Source: Vibrio maritimus (lineage in GTDB: Bacteria > Pseudomonadota > Gammaproteobacteria > Enterobacterales > Vibrionaceae). Taken from it: 64,000 nucleotides of DNA. How positions within the stretch are numbered: position 1 is the stretch's first letter; each line of letters begins with the position of its first letter. A program made the position numbers and the translations under genes. Of this stretch, positions 41,521-51,002 are shown in pieces. The notes beneath the pieces were generated by a model. The model made no database searches. It was given only the letters and a program-made list of their open reading frames with translations, and had not been told where the DNA came from. The stretch spans positions 186,001-250,000 of the forward strand of contig BBMT01000006.1 in assembly GCA_000755425.1 (NCBI GenBank), in the 5' to 3' direction.

Positions 41521-42971
41521 ATGTATATAGGTATCGACTTAGGCACATCGGGAGTTAAGTCTATCGCGATGACTGAGCAGGGTGAGATCCTTGCTTCGTG
41601 TACTATACCTTGGTGGTATCTCGCCCTAAACCTTTGTGGTCAGAACAAGATCCTAGCGCCTGGTGGGAAGCAACCTGTGAATCTATTAATGGTCTCAAAG
41701 CCTCAGTGAATCTGAGTGATGTTATTGCGATTGGTCTCTCTGGACAGATGCACGGTGCGACACTTCTTGATGCAAATGGAGATGTTTTACGACCTGCCAT
41801 TCTATGGAATGACGGACGCTGCGAAGCGGAATGTAAAGAGTTGGAAGCGGCAGTGCCAAACTCTCGCGATATTACCGGCAATATTATGATGCCAGGCTTT
41901 ACGGCACCGAAACTAAAATGGGTTGCTAATCATGAACCTGAAGTGTTTGAAAAAGTAGATAAAGTACTGTTACCTAAAGACTATTTGCGCTTCAAAATGA
42001 CCGGAGATTTTGCGTCAGACATGTCCGACTCGGCAGGAACCTGTTGGCTAGATGTAGAGAAGCGGACCTGGAGCGAAGAGATTCTTGAAGCGACAGGTTT
42101 GTCGGTTTCTCATATGCCAGAATTGTTTGAGGGCAGTGCCGTAACGGGGATTCTGAGTCCTGAAATTGCAAACGCTTGGGAAATGCCACAGGTTGCGGTT
42201 GTTGCTGGTGGTGGAGATAACGCGGCTGGCGCTGTCGGTGTCGGTATTACTCAGCCGGGTCAAGCGATGTTGTCGCTTGGTACATCTGGTGTGTATTTTG
42301 CGGTTAGCGATGGTTTTGTCTCTAACCCTGAACTTGCGCTTCATAGTTTCTGTCATGCACTTCCTCAAACGTGGCATACAATGTCAGTGATTCTGAGTGC
42401 GGCATCTTGCTTAAGTTGGGTAGCTGAACTTACTGGCTTTGAAAATGTTGGTGAGATGATTTCGGAAGTTGCTGAGAAAGCTGATGAATCGTCACAGGTC
42501 GTCTTTTTACCGTATTTGTCTGGTGAGAGAACGCCACACAATAATCCGAATGCCAAAGGTGTGTTCTTTGGTATGACCCACTCAACAACTAAGCTAGAAC
42601 TTGCACAAGCCGTGTTAGAAGGGGTTGGCTTTGCGTTTGCTGACGGATTTGATGCCTTACACGTCACTAAGAACATTCCTGATGAAGTATCACTAATTGG
42701 CGGAGGTGCAAGAAGTGAGTACTGGCGTCAAATGCTTGCTGATATTGTTGAGATGCCTTTAGTGTACCGACAAGGCGGTGAAGTGGGGCCAGCGCTCGGT
42801 GCGGCAAGACTTGCTGTATTGGGCACAAAAGAAGGCGCGACGTTATCCGATATCTGCCCGGTGCCTGAGCTGGTGCAAAAGCATATACCAAACGCAGATA
42901 AGCAAGCTTACTATCAGAGCAAACGTGCAACATACCAAGCTCTCTATAAACAATTACAAGGCTTGTTCTAA
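41521..42971 (+). CDS. xylB: Xylulokinase; one frameshift
   Basis: 483 residues with one base missing near 41609. FGGY kinase: N-terminal phosphate-binding motif IGIDLGTSGVKSI, then LSGQMHGATLLD with the xylulokinase MHG motif, ILWNDGR, catalytic Asp region AGGGDNAAGAVGVG, and FGGY family signature 2 near GEVGPALGAARLA. Phosphorylates D-xylulose to xylulose 5-phosphate. Divergent from xylR. A terminator follows before the aldo/keto reductase gene. Confidence 0.94.
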
Positions 42972-42991
42972 AACAGTCTATGTTAAACCAT

Positions 42992-43016
42992 TGCCACCCA
43001 ACTGGGTGGCATTTTT
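42992..43016 (+). terminator. Terminator or attenuator between xylB and aldo/keto reductase
   Basis: 8-bp stem TGCCACCC / GGGTGGCA with a 4-base loop, then TTTTT. It ends only 15 bases before the next start codon, so read-through must occur for that gene unless it has a promoter inside xylB. Confidence 0.75.
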
Positions 43017-43030
43017 CAAGGAAGAGAATA

Positions 43031-44005
43031 ATGATCGAATCTCGCAAGTTAGGCGACATTGAAGTTAGCGCACTCGGTATGGGTTGTTGGGCCATTGGTG
43101 GTCCATTTTGGGAGGGAGATACGCCTCTCGGTTGGGGAGAAGTTGACGATAGGGAATCGATTCGAGCGATCCATGAGGGGCTCGATAACGGCATTAACTT
43201 GATCGACACAGCCAACATTTACGGTGCTGGGCACAGTGAGTATGTGATTGGCAAAGCAATAGCCGGTCAGCGCGATAAAGTCATACTCAGTAGTAAGTTT
43301 GGTTTTGATGCCAATGAAGAGACGAAGCAAGTGTTGGGTGCTTTTCATCAGCCTGGCGAAATTCGAGCAATGCTTGAGAACAGCTTGCGTAGATTAAAAA
43401 CCGATTACCTAGACATCTTTTATTTTCATATCGGCGACCACCCACTCGAACACATTGGCTGCGTGGCCGACACGCTCGATGTATTGGTGAAAGAAGGCAA
43501 AATTCGCAGCTATGGGTGGAGCACGGATGATGTTGAACGTGCAGAGTCGTTAACGTCTCGCAATGCTTATACGTCTGTTCAGTTTGAAAATAACGTGTTC
43601 AATCGCAATCATGCCATGATGGCTGCGTGTGAGAAGCATCGTCTAGCGGGTTTGAATCGAAGTCCTTTGGCGATGGGGTTACTGACCGGTAAATACACAG
43701 ATGGTTCTAGTTTGTCGTCGTCTGATATCAGAAAGATCTCACCAGAATGGATGACTTATTTTAAAGATGGAAAGCCTGCTCCTGAGCTGTTGACGAAGTT
43801 AGAACAGCTTAAAGCAATACTAACTAGTAACGACAGAACGCTTACTCAAGGAGCTTTGGCTTGGTTGTGGGGTGCGAGTCCAAATAATGTACCAATACCC
43901 GGTTTTAGAACGGTAGAACAAGTTCGTGGTCACGTTGGAGCGTTAGAGAAAGGAGCCCTTACCGCATTGCAAATGTCTGAAATTGAATTGCTGCTCTCTA
44001 AGTAG
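43031..44005 (+). CDS. Aldo/keto reductase
   Basis: 324 residues from ATG 43031 (AAGGAAGAG upstream). TIM-barrel reductase of the AKR family: catalytic tetrad seen as Asp in NLIDTANIYG with Tyr, Lys in ILSSKFGF, and His in YFHIGDHP. NADPH-site residues near IPGFRTVEQVRG in the C-terminal part. Probably reduces or oxidises a sugar or aldehyde. Placed after xylB on the same strand but behind a terminator. The exact substrate is not predictable. Confidence 0.85.
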   Translation: MIESRKLGDIEVSALGMGCWAIGGPFWEGDTPLGWGEVDDRESIRAIHEGLDNGINLIDTANIYGAGHSEYVIGKAIAGQRDKVILSSKFGFDANEETKQVLGAFHQPGEIRAMLENSLRRLKTDYLDIFYFHIGDHPLEHIGCVADTLDVLVKEGKIRSYGWSTDDVERAESLTSRNAYTSVQFENNVFNRNHAMMAACEKHRLAGLNRSPLAMGLLTGKYTDGSSLSSSDIRKISPEWMTYFKDGKPAPELLTKLEQLKAILTSNDRTLTQGALAWLWGASPNNVPIPGFRTVEQVRGHVGALEKGALTALQMSEIELLLSK

Positions 44006-44012
44006 TTGTGCT

Positions 44013-44061
44013 AAAAACGGGGCAGGTACAGCGATGATGCTGACCTGCCGTGTTGCTTTTT
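44013..44061. terminator. Bidirectional terminator between two aldo/keto reductase genes
   Basis: GGCAGGT-A-CAGC / GCTG-ACCTGCC, 11 paired bases with one bulged A and a 6-base loop, flanked by AAAAAC on the left and TTTTT on the right, between convergent stops at 44005 and 44090. Confidence 0.75.
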
Positions 44062-44089
44062 AGCCAAACACTAATTTGGAAAATATGGT

Positions 44090-45049
44090 TTACTCATCCC
44101 AAACATTTTCAAGTGTATACGGACTGCCATCCATTACCCAAAACTCACCGTGTAAATAGCGATAGTGCTTATCCATCAATGCAATATCCGCCATATCTTC
44201 TTCACTTAGTTGTACTTTTAATGAGGCTAAGTTTAGTGCTTGTCTGTCAGGATTACTTGACTTGGGAATGACGGATAGCCCTCGATTAAGATGCCAACTA
44301 ATTAGCACTTGTGCTTCTGTCACGTGATGCTTGTTTGCAATACGTTGAATTGTTGGGTGATCCAGTAGTGACGGCTCATCAAGCTTTGTTAGTGAGCTAG
44401 GACGATCTCCGGAGCCTAGCGGCGCATAGGCGATGACGCAAATGCTGTTATCTCTGCAGAAATCAACGAGAGTGCCCTGCTGAAGGTAAGGATGCAACTC
44501 GACTTGATTCACTGCTGGTGGGATTGAGCAGGCGGCAATAACATCTCTTAATTTCTTTACACTAAAGTTCGACACGCCGATGTCTTTTGTAAGGCCTTGC
44601 TTTACCAATGTTTCCATGGCTTGCCATGTAACGTTGAGCGGGAGGTCATCGAGTGAAATGAAGTCGCTACCTTTTTCTGGAAACCCAACATCAGACTTAA
44701 TGGCGATAGGCCAATGCATCAGATACAGGTCTATGTAATCGAGCTGGAGGTCGTTCAGCGAGCGCTGAAGTGCTGGTTGTACATCATCTGGGTGGTGAAA
44801 AGCATTCCAAAGTTTCGAGGTAATAAAAAGCTCATCGCGAGTCACTTCTCCCTCAGAAACAGCATGATGAATAGCAAGACCAATTTCTTTTTCATTGCCG
44901 TATCCTGATGCACAATCAAAATGGCGATATCCAAGTTTTAGAGCGCTTCTCACCGCATTGTATGTTTCATTGGGTTGGTCACTTTTCCAAGTGCCTAGCC
45001 CTATACTAGGAAGTGTTCGTCCGGTACTGAGTTGGTGCGTATGTGTCAT
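44090..45049 (-). CDS. Aldo/keto reductase (aldehyde/xylose reductase-like)
   Basis: 319 residues, intact. AKR tetrad: Asp and Tyr in RHFDCASGYGNE, Lys in ITSKLWN, His in YLMHWP. Signature GVSNFSVKKLRDVI, AVNQVELHPYLQQ, and the coenzyme-binding IPKSSNPDR. More like eukaryotic-style aldose reductases than the neighbour at 43031. Could reduce xylose to xylitol or detoxify aldehydes. Single gene with no obvious operon partner. Confidence 0.88.
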   Translation of the reverse strand: MTHTHQLSTGRTLPSIGLGTWKSDQPNETYNAVRSALKLGYRHFDCASGYGNEKEIGLAIHHAVSEGEVTRDELFITSKLWNAFHHPDDVQPALQRSLNDLQLDYIDLYLMHWPIAIKSDVGFPEKGSDFISLDDLPLNVTWQAMETLVKQGLTKDIGVSNFSVKKLRDVIAACSIPPAVNQVELHPYLQQGTLVDFCRDNSICVIAYAPLGSGDRPSSLTKLDEPSLLDHPTIQRIANKHHVTEAQVLISWHLNRGLSVIPKSSNPDRQALNLASLKVQLSEEDMADIALMDKHYRYLHGEFWVMDGSPYTLENVWDE

Positions 45050-45175
45050 CCGTTTGTCCTTTTACTTAATGAATTAACGCATTGGAATCATGTTATTTCA
45101 GTGAGTTAGGAATAGGAAGGTGGATACGAATTTTCATAAGGTGAATGGAAGATGTGACAACGAGAAATGAGAATG

Positions 45176-45212
45176 AAAAGGCAGTGAGACAACATTGAAC
45201 GTTGCCTCACTG
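45176..45212 (-). terminator. Terminator after the cysteine-rich permease
   Basis: On the minus strand a stem of CAGTGAG-x-CAAC / GTTG-x-CTCACTG (one mismatch) is followed by CTTTTC, just past the permease stop at 45224. Confidence 0.6.
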
Positions 45213-45223
45213 AATTGATGTGA

Positions 45224-46363
45224 TTAACCAAACATAAAGCTATACAGGTAACCTGCACTTACCGCCATCCCTAAAATTACCACCAAGAATGCTGCAATCA
45301 TCTGGTTTTTGAAGATAGATTTAAGCAAGATAACTTCAGTCAGACTTGCACCTGCACTACCAATGATCAGAGCCATTACTGAGCCTAGCGCCATACCTTT
45401 CTGCACTAGTGCTGCACTCAAAGGAATCACCGCTTCTGCACGAATGTACAATGGAATACCAATGACTGCTGCGATAGGAATCGCGTACCACACACCTTCA
45501 CCTGCGTACTCTGCGATAAGGTCAGTTGGAATAAAGCCGTAAATGAATGACCCCAGTAGAATACCCACCATTAGATAAGGGAACACTTGCTTAAAATCTT
45601 TCCAAGTTGACTTCCAAATACGAACCCAACGATTGTCTTCTTTTGGTGTCGTTACTGTAGTGTCGCAACACGCGCTGCCGTCTGCATTAATGCTAGCAAT
45701 AGTCGGCTCTGGCTCTTTTTCTGCACAGCATGATGTTGCCGGTGCAGGTGTTGAGCACGAACTGTCCGCAGAGCAGCTGCTTACTGCTGGCTTCACTGAT
45801 TCAATTTTTGGTGAGCCACAGCTTGTAGACGTTGCGCATGACGATTCTTTAGTTGCAGCTGGTTTAGTGTCGCCGCAAGACGTACCACAAGAGCTCGCCG
45901 TTTGTGCCTCGTACGCTTCAGGTTTTACATAACGCTCGAAACCCAATTTCTCTAATACATAGCCTGCTGTAACTGATACAAACATGGCAATCGCGAAGTA
46001 AAAGACAGCGACTTTAATGCCGAATGTCACGACAAACAAACCAATGATCACTGGGTTTAACAGTGGGCTTGCGAACAAGAACACCATCATAGGTCCAAAT
46101 CCAGCTCGAGCGCGCAGCAATCCTTTCAAGAAAGGAATCGTTGAGCACGAGCAAAATGGCGTGATGGAACCAAGTAGAGCAGCAACAAAGTAACCTCTAC
46201 CATTCTTTGAGCTAAGAATAGATTGGATCTTTTCTGGTGTTAGGAACTCTTGTAGAACACCAACAATGTAGCTGATAGCCAAAAATAGAATAATTAACTC
46301 GGTCGCTAAGAAGGCGAACATGTTGGCGGTTTCTTTGGCCATTGAAAGGAATTCAGGGCTCAT
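45224..46363 (-). CDS. DUF318/ArsP-type permease with a cysteine-rich central loop
   Basis: 379 residues, intact. Two membrane halves of about four helices each (residues 15-150 and 250-379). The first half holds the family motif GSITPFCSCSTIPFLKGLL; the second half has PLYIRAEAVIPLSAALVQKG. Between them (about 155-235) is a Ser/Thr/Cys-rich loop with about 15 cysteines as SCGTSCG, TSCGS, SSCSADSSC, TSCCAEK and SACCD. The family includes ArsP, an exporter of trivalent organoarsenicals. The cysteine loop suggests binding of soft metals or metalloids. An inverted repeat just upstream may be an ArsR-type operator. Confidence 0.82.
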   Translation of the reverse strand: MSPEFLSMAKETANMFAFLATELIILFLAISYIVGVLQEFLTPEKIQSILSSKNGRGYFVAALLGSITPFCSCSTIPFLKGLLRARAGFGPMMVFLFASPLLNPVIIGLFVVTFGIKVAVFYFAIAMFVSVTAGYVLEKLGFERYVKPEAYEAQTASSCGTSCGDTKPAATKESSCATSTSCGSPKIESVKPAVSSCSADSSCSTPAPATSCCAEKEPEPTIASINADGSACCDTTVTTPKEDNRWVRIWKSTWKDFKQVFPYLMVGILLGSFIYGFIPTDLIAEYAGEGVWYAIPIAAVIGIPLYIRAEAVIPLSAALVQKGMALGSVMALIIGSAGASLTEVILLKSIFKNQMIAAFLVVILGMAVSAGYLYSFMFG

Positions 46364-46378
46364 ATTAGTTTCTCCTAA

Positions 46379-46400
46379 TAATTCGATATGTTTCGAATTA
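46379..46400. promoter_or_regulatory. Operator candidate upstream of the permease
   Basis: Perfect 8-bp inverted repeat TAATTCGA-TATGTT-TCGAATTA, 16 bases upstream of the permease ATG and next to its ribosome-binding site AGGAGAAAC. A second inverted repeat TTTATTTC / GAAATAAA spans 46427-46452. The layout fits a small dimeric repressor such as ArsR; no such gene is in the window. Confidence 0.5.
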
Positions 46401-46473
46401 TAGAAATAACTGAGCTGAGATCAAGCTTTATTTCGATAAAATTAGAAATAAATTTTAACTTATTGAATTTATA

Positions 46474-46500
46474 CAAAAACAGCGCCATAAGGCGCTGTTT
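46474..46500 (-). terminator. Terminator after tcyP
   Basis: Perfect 10-bp stem AAACAGCGCC / GGCGCTGTTT with a 4-base loop. On the minus strand TTTTTG follows, 22 bases past the tcyP stop. Confidence 0.8.
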
Positions 46501-46521
46501 CGTTTGGAAGGAGCTGCGAGA

Positions 46522-47886
46522 CTAAGCGTTGGCTTCTTCTAGCGAGGCTTGCTTTTTCTTGAGTAGGCGGCTGGTAATGGTACCCGCTGTCATAGCGCCT
46601 GATACGTTTAGTGCCGTACGTGCCATATCAATCAGAGGCTCGATTGAGATCAATAGGGCTGCAATCGTGACTGGAAGCCCCATAGCTGGGAGGACGATAA
46701 GCGCAGCAAAGGTTGCACCGCCACCAACGCCAGCTATACCGAATGAGCTGATAGTGATGATAGCAATCAACGAAAGAATGAAGTTAAAGTCCATTGGGTC
46801 GATACCAACCGAAGGCGCAACCATGACTGCTAGCATTGCAGTAGATACCCGCACAACCATTTTGGCCGATTGTAGCGCCAAATGAGGCTGAAAGGTTCGC
46901 AATCGCTGGTGGCACGTTAAGTTTTGTTACCTGAGCTTCCACGTTCAGAGGAATCGTTGCCGCTGAGCTTCGAGATGAGAATGCGAAGGTTAGTACAGGC
47001 CAGATCTTCTGGAAGTACTCTTTCGGGCTAACACCAACAAGTGAAACCAGTAGGCCGTGCACAACAAACATTAGGAAGATAGCTAGGTAAGACGCAACGA
47101 TGAAACCAAGCAGGTTAAGGATATCGCCGGCGCTTGATGTTGCGACAACTTTTGCCATCAGAGCCGCGATGCCGTATGGCGTTAGTGCATGATCATCTTA
47201 ACCAGACGCATAACGATAGATTGAGTCGCTTCAACGAAGGTGCGGATTGGCGATTCTAATTCTTCTTTTTCCGCCATCACTTTACGTGCTGCGATACCGG
47301 TTAGAACACCGAAGATCACAACGGCGATAATAGACGTTGAGCGTGACCCCGTCAGATCAGCAAATGGGTTGGTCGGGATAAAGCTAACCAGCATCTGTGG
47401 GATAGTTAAGTCACTTACGCGGTCTACTCGGTTTTCAAGGACGGCAATACGAGCTGTTTCACGAGCGCCTTCAGTCAATCCTTCGGCACTTAGACCAAAT
47501 ACTTGGGTGACAACAATACCGATGAGCGCTGAGATAGCCGTTGTCGCCAGAAGAATAGATATGGTTAAGCCACTGATTTTGCCTAGTGAGCCGCCTTTCT
47601 CAAGCTTCACTACAGCTGCAATCATAGAGACCAGTACCAGTGGCATGATGATCATTTTCAATAGACCAACATAGCCGCGACCGACAACATTGACCCACTC
47701 AAGAGTGCCACCAATAGCTGCATGACCTTCACCAAACAGAAGCTGCAGGCCAAGACCAAATGCGCTACCTAAAACCAAACCAAAAAGTACTAAACGAGAG
47801 AGTGTGTGGCTTTTTTGCTGCTGTCCGTATAAGAAATAGAGAATGCCGAAAAATACCGCGAGCGACGCGATAACCGCAATTGACAT
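46522..47886 (-). CDS. tcyP: L-cystine/dicarboxylate:cation symporter (TcyP family); two frameshifts
   Basis: About 454 residues; one base is missing near 47192 (GG read as G) and one extra near 46858. Membrane protein of the DAACS family, eight helices plus two re-entrant loops. TcyP-like features: [17 protein letters not shown] (substrate-binding hairpin 1), GQNGCAGIY, and [21 protein letters not shown] (hairpin 2). Predicted to import cystine in symport with cations. No operon partner. Confidence 0.85.
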
Positions 47887-48052
47887 ATAAAGAATCCTTT
47901 TTTTTCAACTGACGAAGTCCCCACTTATGATGTGGGAAATGGAAGTGTGGATGGCTAAAGTAACGTTTGCAGTGCACAGATGACAATAAGTAAAAGTTAT
48001 TACTTAGAGTTGTAAGTTATATAGAGCGGGAATGTTAGAAATATTTTGCGAG

Positions 48053-48733
48053 TCAGTTGGCGTATTCACTCAGTAAGTCACGCATGTTTGCTGAGTTGTA
48101 TGCGACGGATTTGGCATTATTAGGCTGTAACACACTGTATAGCATCGCTTTTGCAACTAGCTCTGCAGGGATAGGAGTGAAGGCCCGCAGTGAGCCAATC
48201 ATAATAGGTGAGATCACCGCGAACAGTTTCTGCACCAGCACTTCGTCGCTGCGAATATCGACTTCACGACCTGCAAGTGGGCCAGGTCTGACAAAGACGA
48301 CATGTTCAAAGCCCATTTGATTGATGCGCTGCTCCACTTTGCCTTTGCATTTTAAGTAGTGAGAAAGGGAGCGAGGTGAAGCGCCCAAGCTCGACACGAT
48401 AGCGATACGCTTAACACCAATCATCTTCATGGTTTGAGCAACGTCGCACACTAAGTCAAGGTCGATCTTCTCTAATGCGTCTTTACTGCCGGCTTTTTTT
48501 AATGTGGTGCCCAAACAGATAAACCAAGGGTTGGGGTAGGGTGGTATCATCCCAATCGGTGATCCTAAGTGCACCGTCCATGATTTGGTGTGTTTTATGA
48601 TGGGTACTTTCAAGCGGGGAGCGGCACAGAGCGTAAACAGTATCGATATTCGACGTTTCCTCAAGTAGGGAAAGCAATTTACCACCAACCAGCCTGAGCT
48701 TCCGGCAATAATCGCATTGTAGTTGTGCTGCAT
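48053..48733 (-). CDS. Atypical SDR/NAD(P)-binding protein; two compensating frameshifts
   Basis: About 226 residues. Direct reading gives an N-terminal stretch in the wrong frame between two breaks: a missing C near 48700 and an extra C in a C run near 48543. Corrected, it starts AIIAGSSGLVGGKLLSLLEE, a Rossmann motif, then WFICLGTTLKKAGSK and VSSLGASPRSLSHYLKCKGKVEQ. Resembles HTATIP2/YbjT-like NAD(P)-binding oxidoreductases. Function unknown. The start codon lies at the edge of the terminator of the upstream sigma factor gene. Confidence 0.75.
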   Translation of the reverse strand: MQHNYNAIIAGSSGWLVVNCFPYLRKRRISILFTLCAAPRLKVPIIKHTKSWTVHLGSPIGMIPPYPNPWFICLGTTLKKAGSKDALEKIDLDLVCDVAQTMKMIGVKRIAIVSSLGASPRSLSHYLKCKGKVEQRINQMGFEHVVFVRPGPLAGREVDIRSDEVLVQKLFAVISPIMIGSLRAFTPIPAELVAKAMLYSVLQPNNAKSVAYNSANMRDLLSEYAN

Positions 48734-48766
48734 AAAAAAGTCCCACTCATCAAGATGTAGTGGACT
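48734..48766 (-). terminator. Terminator after the RpoS-like gene
   Basis: On the minus strand AGTCCACT and AGTGGGACT pair with one bulge, with CATC / GATG inside the loop, followed by TTTTTTATG. Its T run touches the start codon of the downstream gene at 48733. Confidence 0.65.
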
Positions 48767-48817
48767 ATAGTCAAAATCTGGCTAACGTGTTGTGATTACA
48801 TAGACATATAGATAAAC

Positions 48818-49702
48818 CTAATCAATTTCCGCCGCCGTTAGATCTTGTTTTCTTAACTTCTCTCGAAGCGTTTCCATCGCTACTTTCTGAATTTGACGCA
48901 CTCGTTCGCGCGTCACGCCAACAATACTGCCTACTTCTTCGAGTGTTTTAGGCTCATCATCAAGAAGGCCGAAGCGATGATAGAGAATGGTCTTATGTTT
49001 GTCGGGTAATCCATCAACTAAGCTGACCAATTCTTTGTTTAAGTTTTGCGTGACAATGTCACGTTCTGGAAGTTCGAACACATCATCATCGTCAATAGTT
49101 TGTAAGTGATCTTTCTTATCACCATCGTCATCCCATCCATTGTCGAGAGACAGCGATTGTTCTGAAAGCTTGAGTAACTTACTTACCTCATCTGCAGAGC
49201 GGCCAGTTTTCTCAGCGATTTCAGCAAAGGTCGGTTCATGTTTGCCTTCTCTTCGAAGTTGATGGGCTGCCTTGCTGCATTCACGAATTTGTTTGGTCAC
49301 ATGAACAGGAACGCGGATAGTGCGTCCTTGGTTCATAATAGCGCGGTCTATTGATTGCTGTATCCACCAAACCGCGTAAGTTGAAAAGCGGTAGCCAAGC
49401 TCCGGATCAAATTTGTCGACAGCCTGAATGAGGCCAATGTTGCCCTCGTTAATAAGGTCATAAAAGTCGAGTCCGCGATTGGCATAGCGTTTTGCAGTTT
49501 TGATGACTAGGCGTAAATTGGCATTAATTAAACGTTGTCTTGCTTCTACATCGCCCGTACGAGCTTTACGTGCAATAAGCCTTTCTTCTTCGGCGGTGAG
49601 TAGATTGTGGTTTGATACCTGTTTAAAGTAGCTAGTACCAATATTGGCAGTGTCGTCCTTGTTTGTGGAGCTTCGTTGAGCACGGTTTTCTTCAAGTTTC
49701 AA
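48818..49702 (-). CDS. RpoS-like RNA polymerase sigma factor
   Basis: 294 residues, intact, shorter than typical RpoS (about 330). Lacks region 1.1; region 1.2/2.1 ([21 protein letters not shown]), region 2.3-2.4 ([28 protein letters not shown]), region 3 (RTIRVPVHV to about 190), an acidic linker ([20 protein letters not shown]), and region 4 with [20 protein letters not shown]. Not next to nlpD or mutS, where vibrio rpoS normally lies, so it is probably one of the extra RpoS paralogues known in vibrios (RpoX or RpoQ type) rather than RpoS itself. Confidence 0.85.
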   Translation of the reverse strand: MKLEENRAQRSSTNKDDTANIGTSYFKQVSNHNLLTAEEERLIARKARTGDVEARQRLINANLRLVIKTAKRYANRGLDFYDLINEGNIGLIQAVDKFDPELGYRFSTYAVWWIQQSIDRAIMNQGRTIRVPVHVTKQIRECSKAAHQLRREGKHEPTFAEIAEKTGRSADEVSKLLKLSEQSLSLDNGWDDDGDKKDHLQTIDDDDVFELPERDIVTQNLNKELVSLVDGLPDKHKTILYHRFGLLDDEPKTLEEVGSIVGVTRERVRQIQKVAMETLREKLRKQDLTAAEID

Positions 49703-50432
49703 ATTAACCCCTTACCAACTGCTTCATTGGTTTATTATTAGTCTTATAATTGATGTGAATACATGCTCACATCACTGTCATAAATTACTATAACTAAGTA
49801 ACAATGAACAGCGTACGCTTATCACAAAGGGATACACATTTTTAACATTGGTAGTTGTTTTAAGTATGAGTGTGTTTCATTTGTAGAAAATAAGAATCGT
49901 TCGTATGAAAGTTGTATTTTTGAGTGATAGAAGTGTTGATTTGTATCATGTTGAAATACATGAATATTAGCTTATTTATAAATTTAGCTATTGCAATTAA
50001 GACAAATAACCGACAGAAAAAAGTAGGGCTGTAAACTTTGATTTACCAGGTGGGTTTACAACTGACTGGGAACTGTGTGGATAGGAGTTGTTGTCGTTTT
50101 TAATCCGTTGGTTGGTTTTATGTTCTCACTTTTCATGGGAATTTTGGATTTTATGCTTTCTTGTGATTGGATTTAGTATTTTTAGCTTTATTTTTTGGGG
50201 TTGCTAATTTTTGTGATTTTCAATCCAAATTTGAATGTAAATAGCTATCGGTTGCTCAAGGTATTTACAAGGTTTTTACATGAAAGGTGTGATTTATAAA
50301 TTAATTCTGCCATGTTGGAAAATACGAGCGTATTATCTTTTTTACATAATAGTGAGTGCTATTAACACATTTCGTTAAACTTTAGTCTAAGCTAGCGTTA
50401 AGAATTATAATTATTAGTTTGGACACAACAGA
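49703..50432. other. Long intergenic region upstream of the sigma factor
   Basis: 730 AT-rich bases between two divergent genes. No open frame with a ribosome-binding site and no RNA family recognised. A long regulatory leader is common in front of stress sigma genes, but no specific site was identified. Confidence 0.45.
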
Positions 50433-50722
50433 ATGAATGCAGAACTCAAGCAAAAAATCGAAGAACTATTGTTGCTCGCCAAGTCTCAAGGCGTATCCAT
50501 TATCGGGGTTGTTGATGCCCAGGAAGCGATGATTGTCGTATTTTTAAATCTATCGAAGTAGACTGCAAAGCAGGTACTCGCAACTTGGATAGTTTGCTAA
50601 TGGGGCAGCACTGTAAGGCGGATAAGGCGTGCTGCCAATCATGCAATTTGGCTAAACCAAGAGTCTCTGATGATGGCTTGGCGATGCTGTTCTCTGAGCT
50701 ACGTGAAGAAGAAACGGTTTAG
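50433..50722 (+). CDS. Small cysteine-rich protein; one frameshift
   Basis: 96 codons from ATG 50433 when a base missing near 50529 is restored. Begins MNAELKQKIEELLLLAKSQG and continues DCRIFKSIEVDCKAGTRNLD, then a cysteine cluster CKADKACCQSCNL, ending LFSELREEETV. No signal peptide or membrane helix. I do not recognise the family; the clustered cysteines could bind a metal. The uninterrupted codon use in both halves argues for a real gene. It stands alone before cobT. Confidence 0.5.
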
Positions 50723-51002
50723 TCATTGTTGACACTTTTTATAAAACTAGGCTGCAAACCATAATGTCGGGGCATGAGTTCTCTTATACATATCTGTGTT
50801 GGCGGCCTATCTTTCTAATTCCTGCGCTCCCATTTCCTACTGTTGGTGATTATTAAAATTATTCATGTACTTAGTTGGCCAGATTCGGTTGGTTTGAGAA
50901 CGTGACACGCGTACACTGTCCTCAAACGACTTTTAGACTAAGCAAGAGTTGTACGAGTTTAAAACAGGCTCTGCTCTATACCAACATAGCGAAATGGACA
51001 CC
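50723..51002. other. Leader region of the cobTSUC operon
   Basis: 280 bases. A hairpin GTTTGAG / CTCAAAC spans about 50892-50929. I looked for a cobalamin riboswitch but found no convincing B12 box or receptor fold, so none is called. Confidence 0.4.

Noticed and set aside
50723..51002. Cobalamin riboswitch upstream of cobT
   Set aside because: Context invites one, but no B12 box or multi-stem receptor was found; only one short hairpin.
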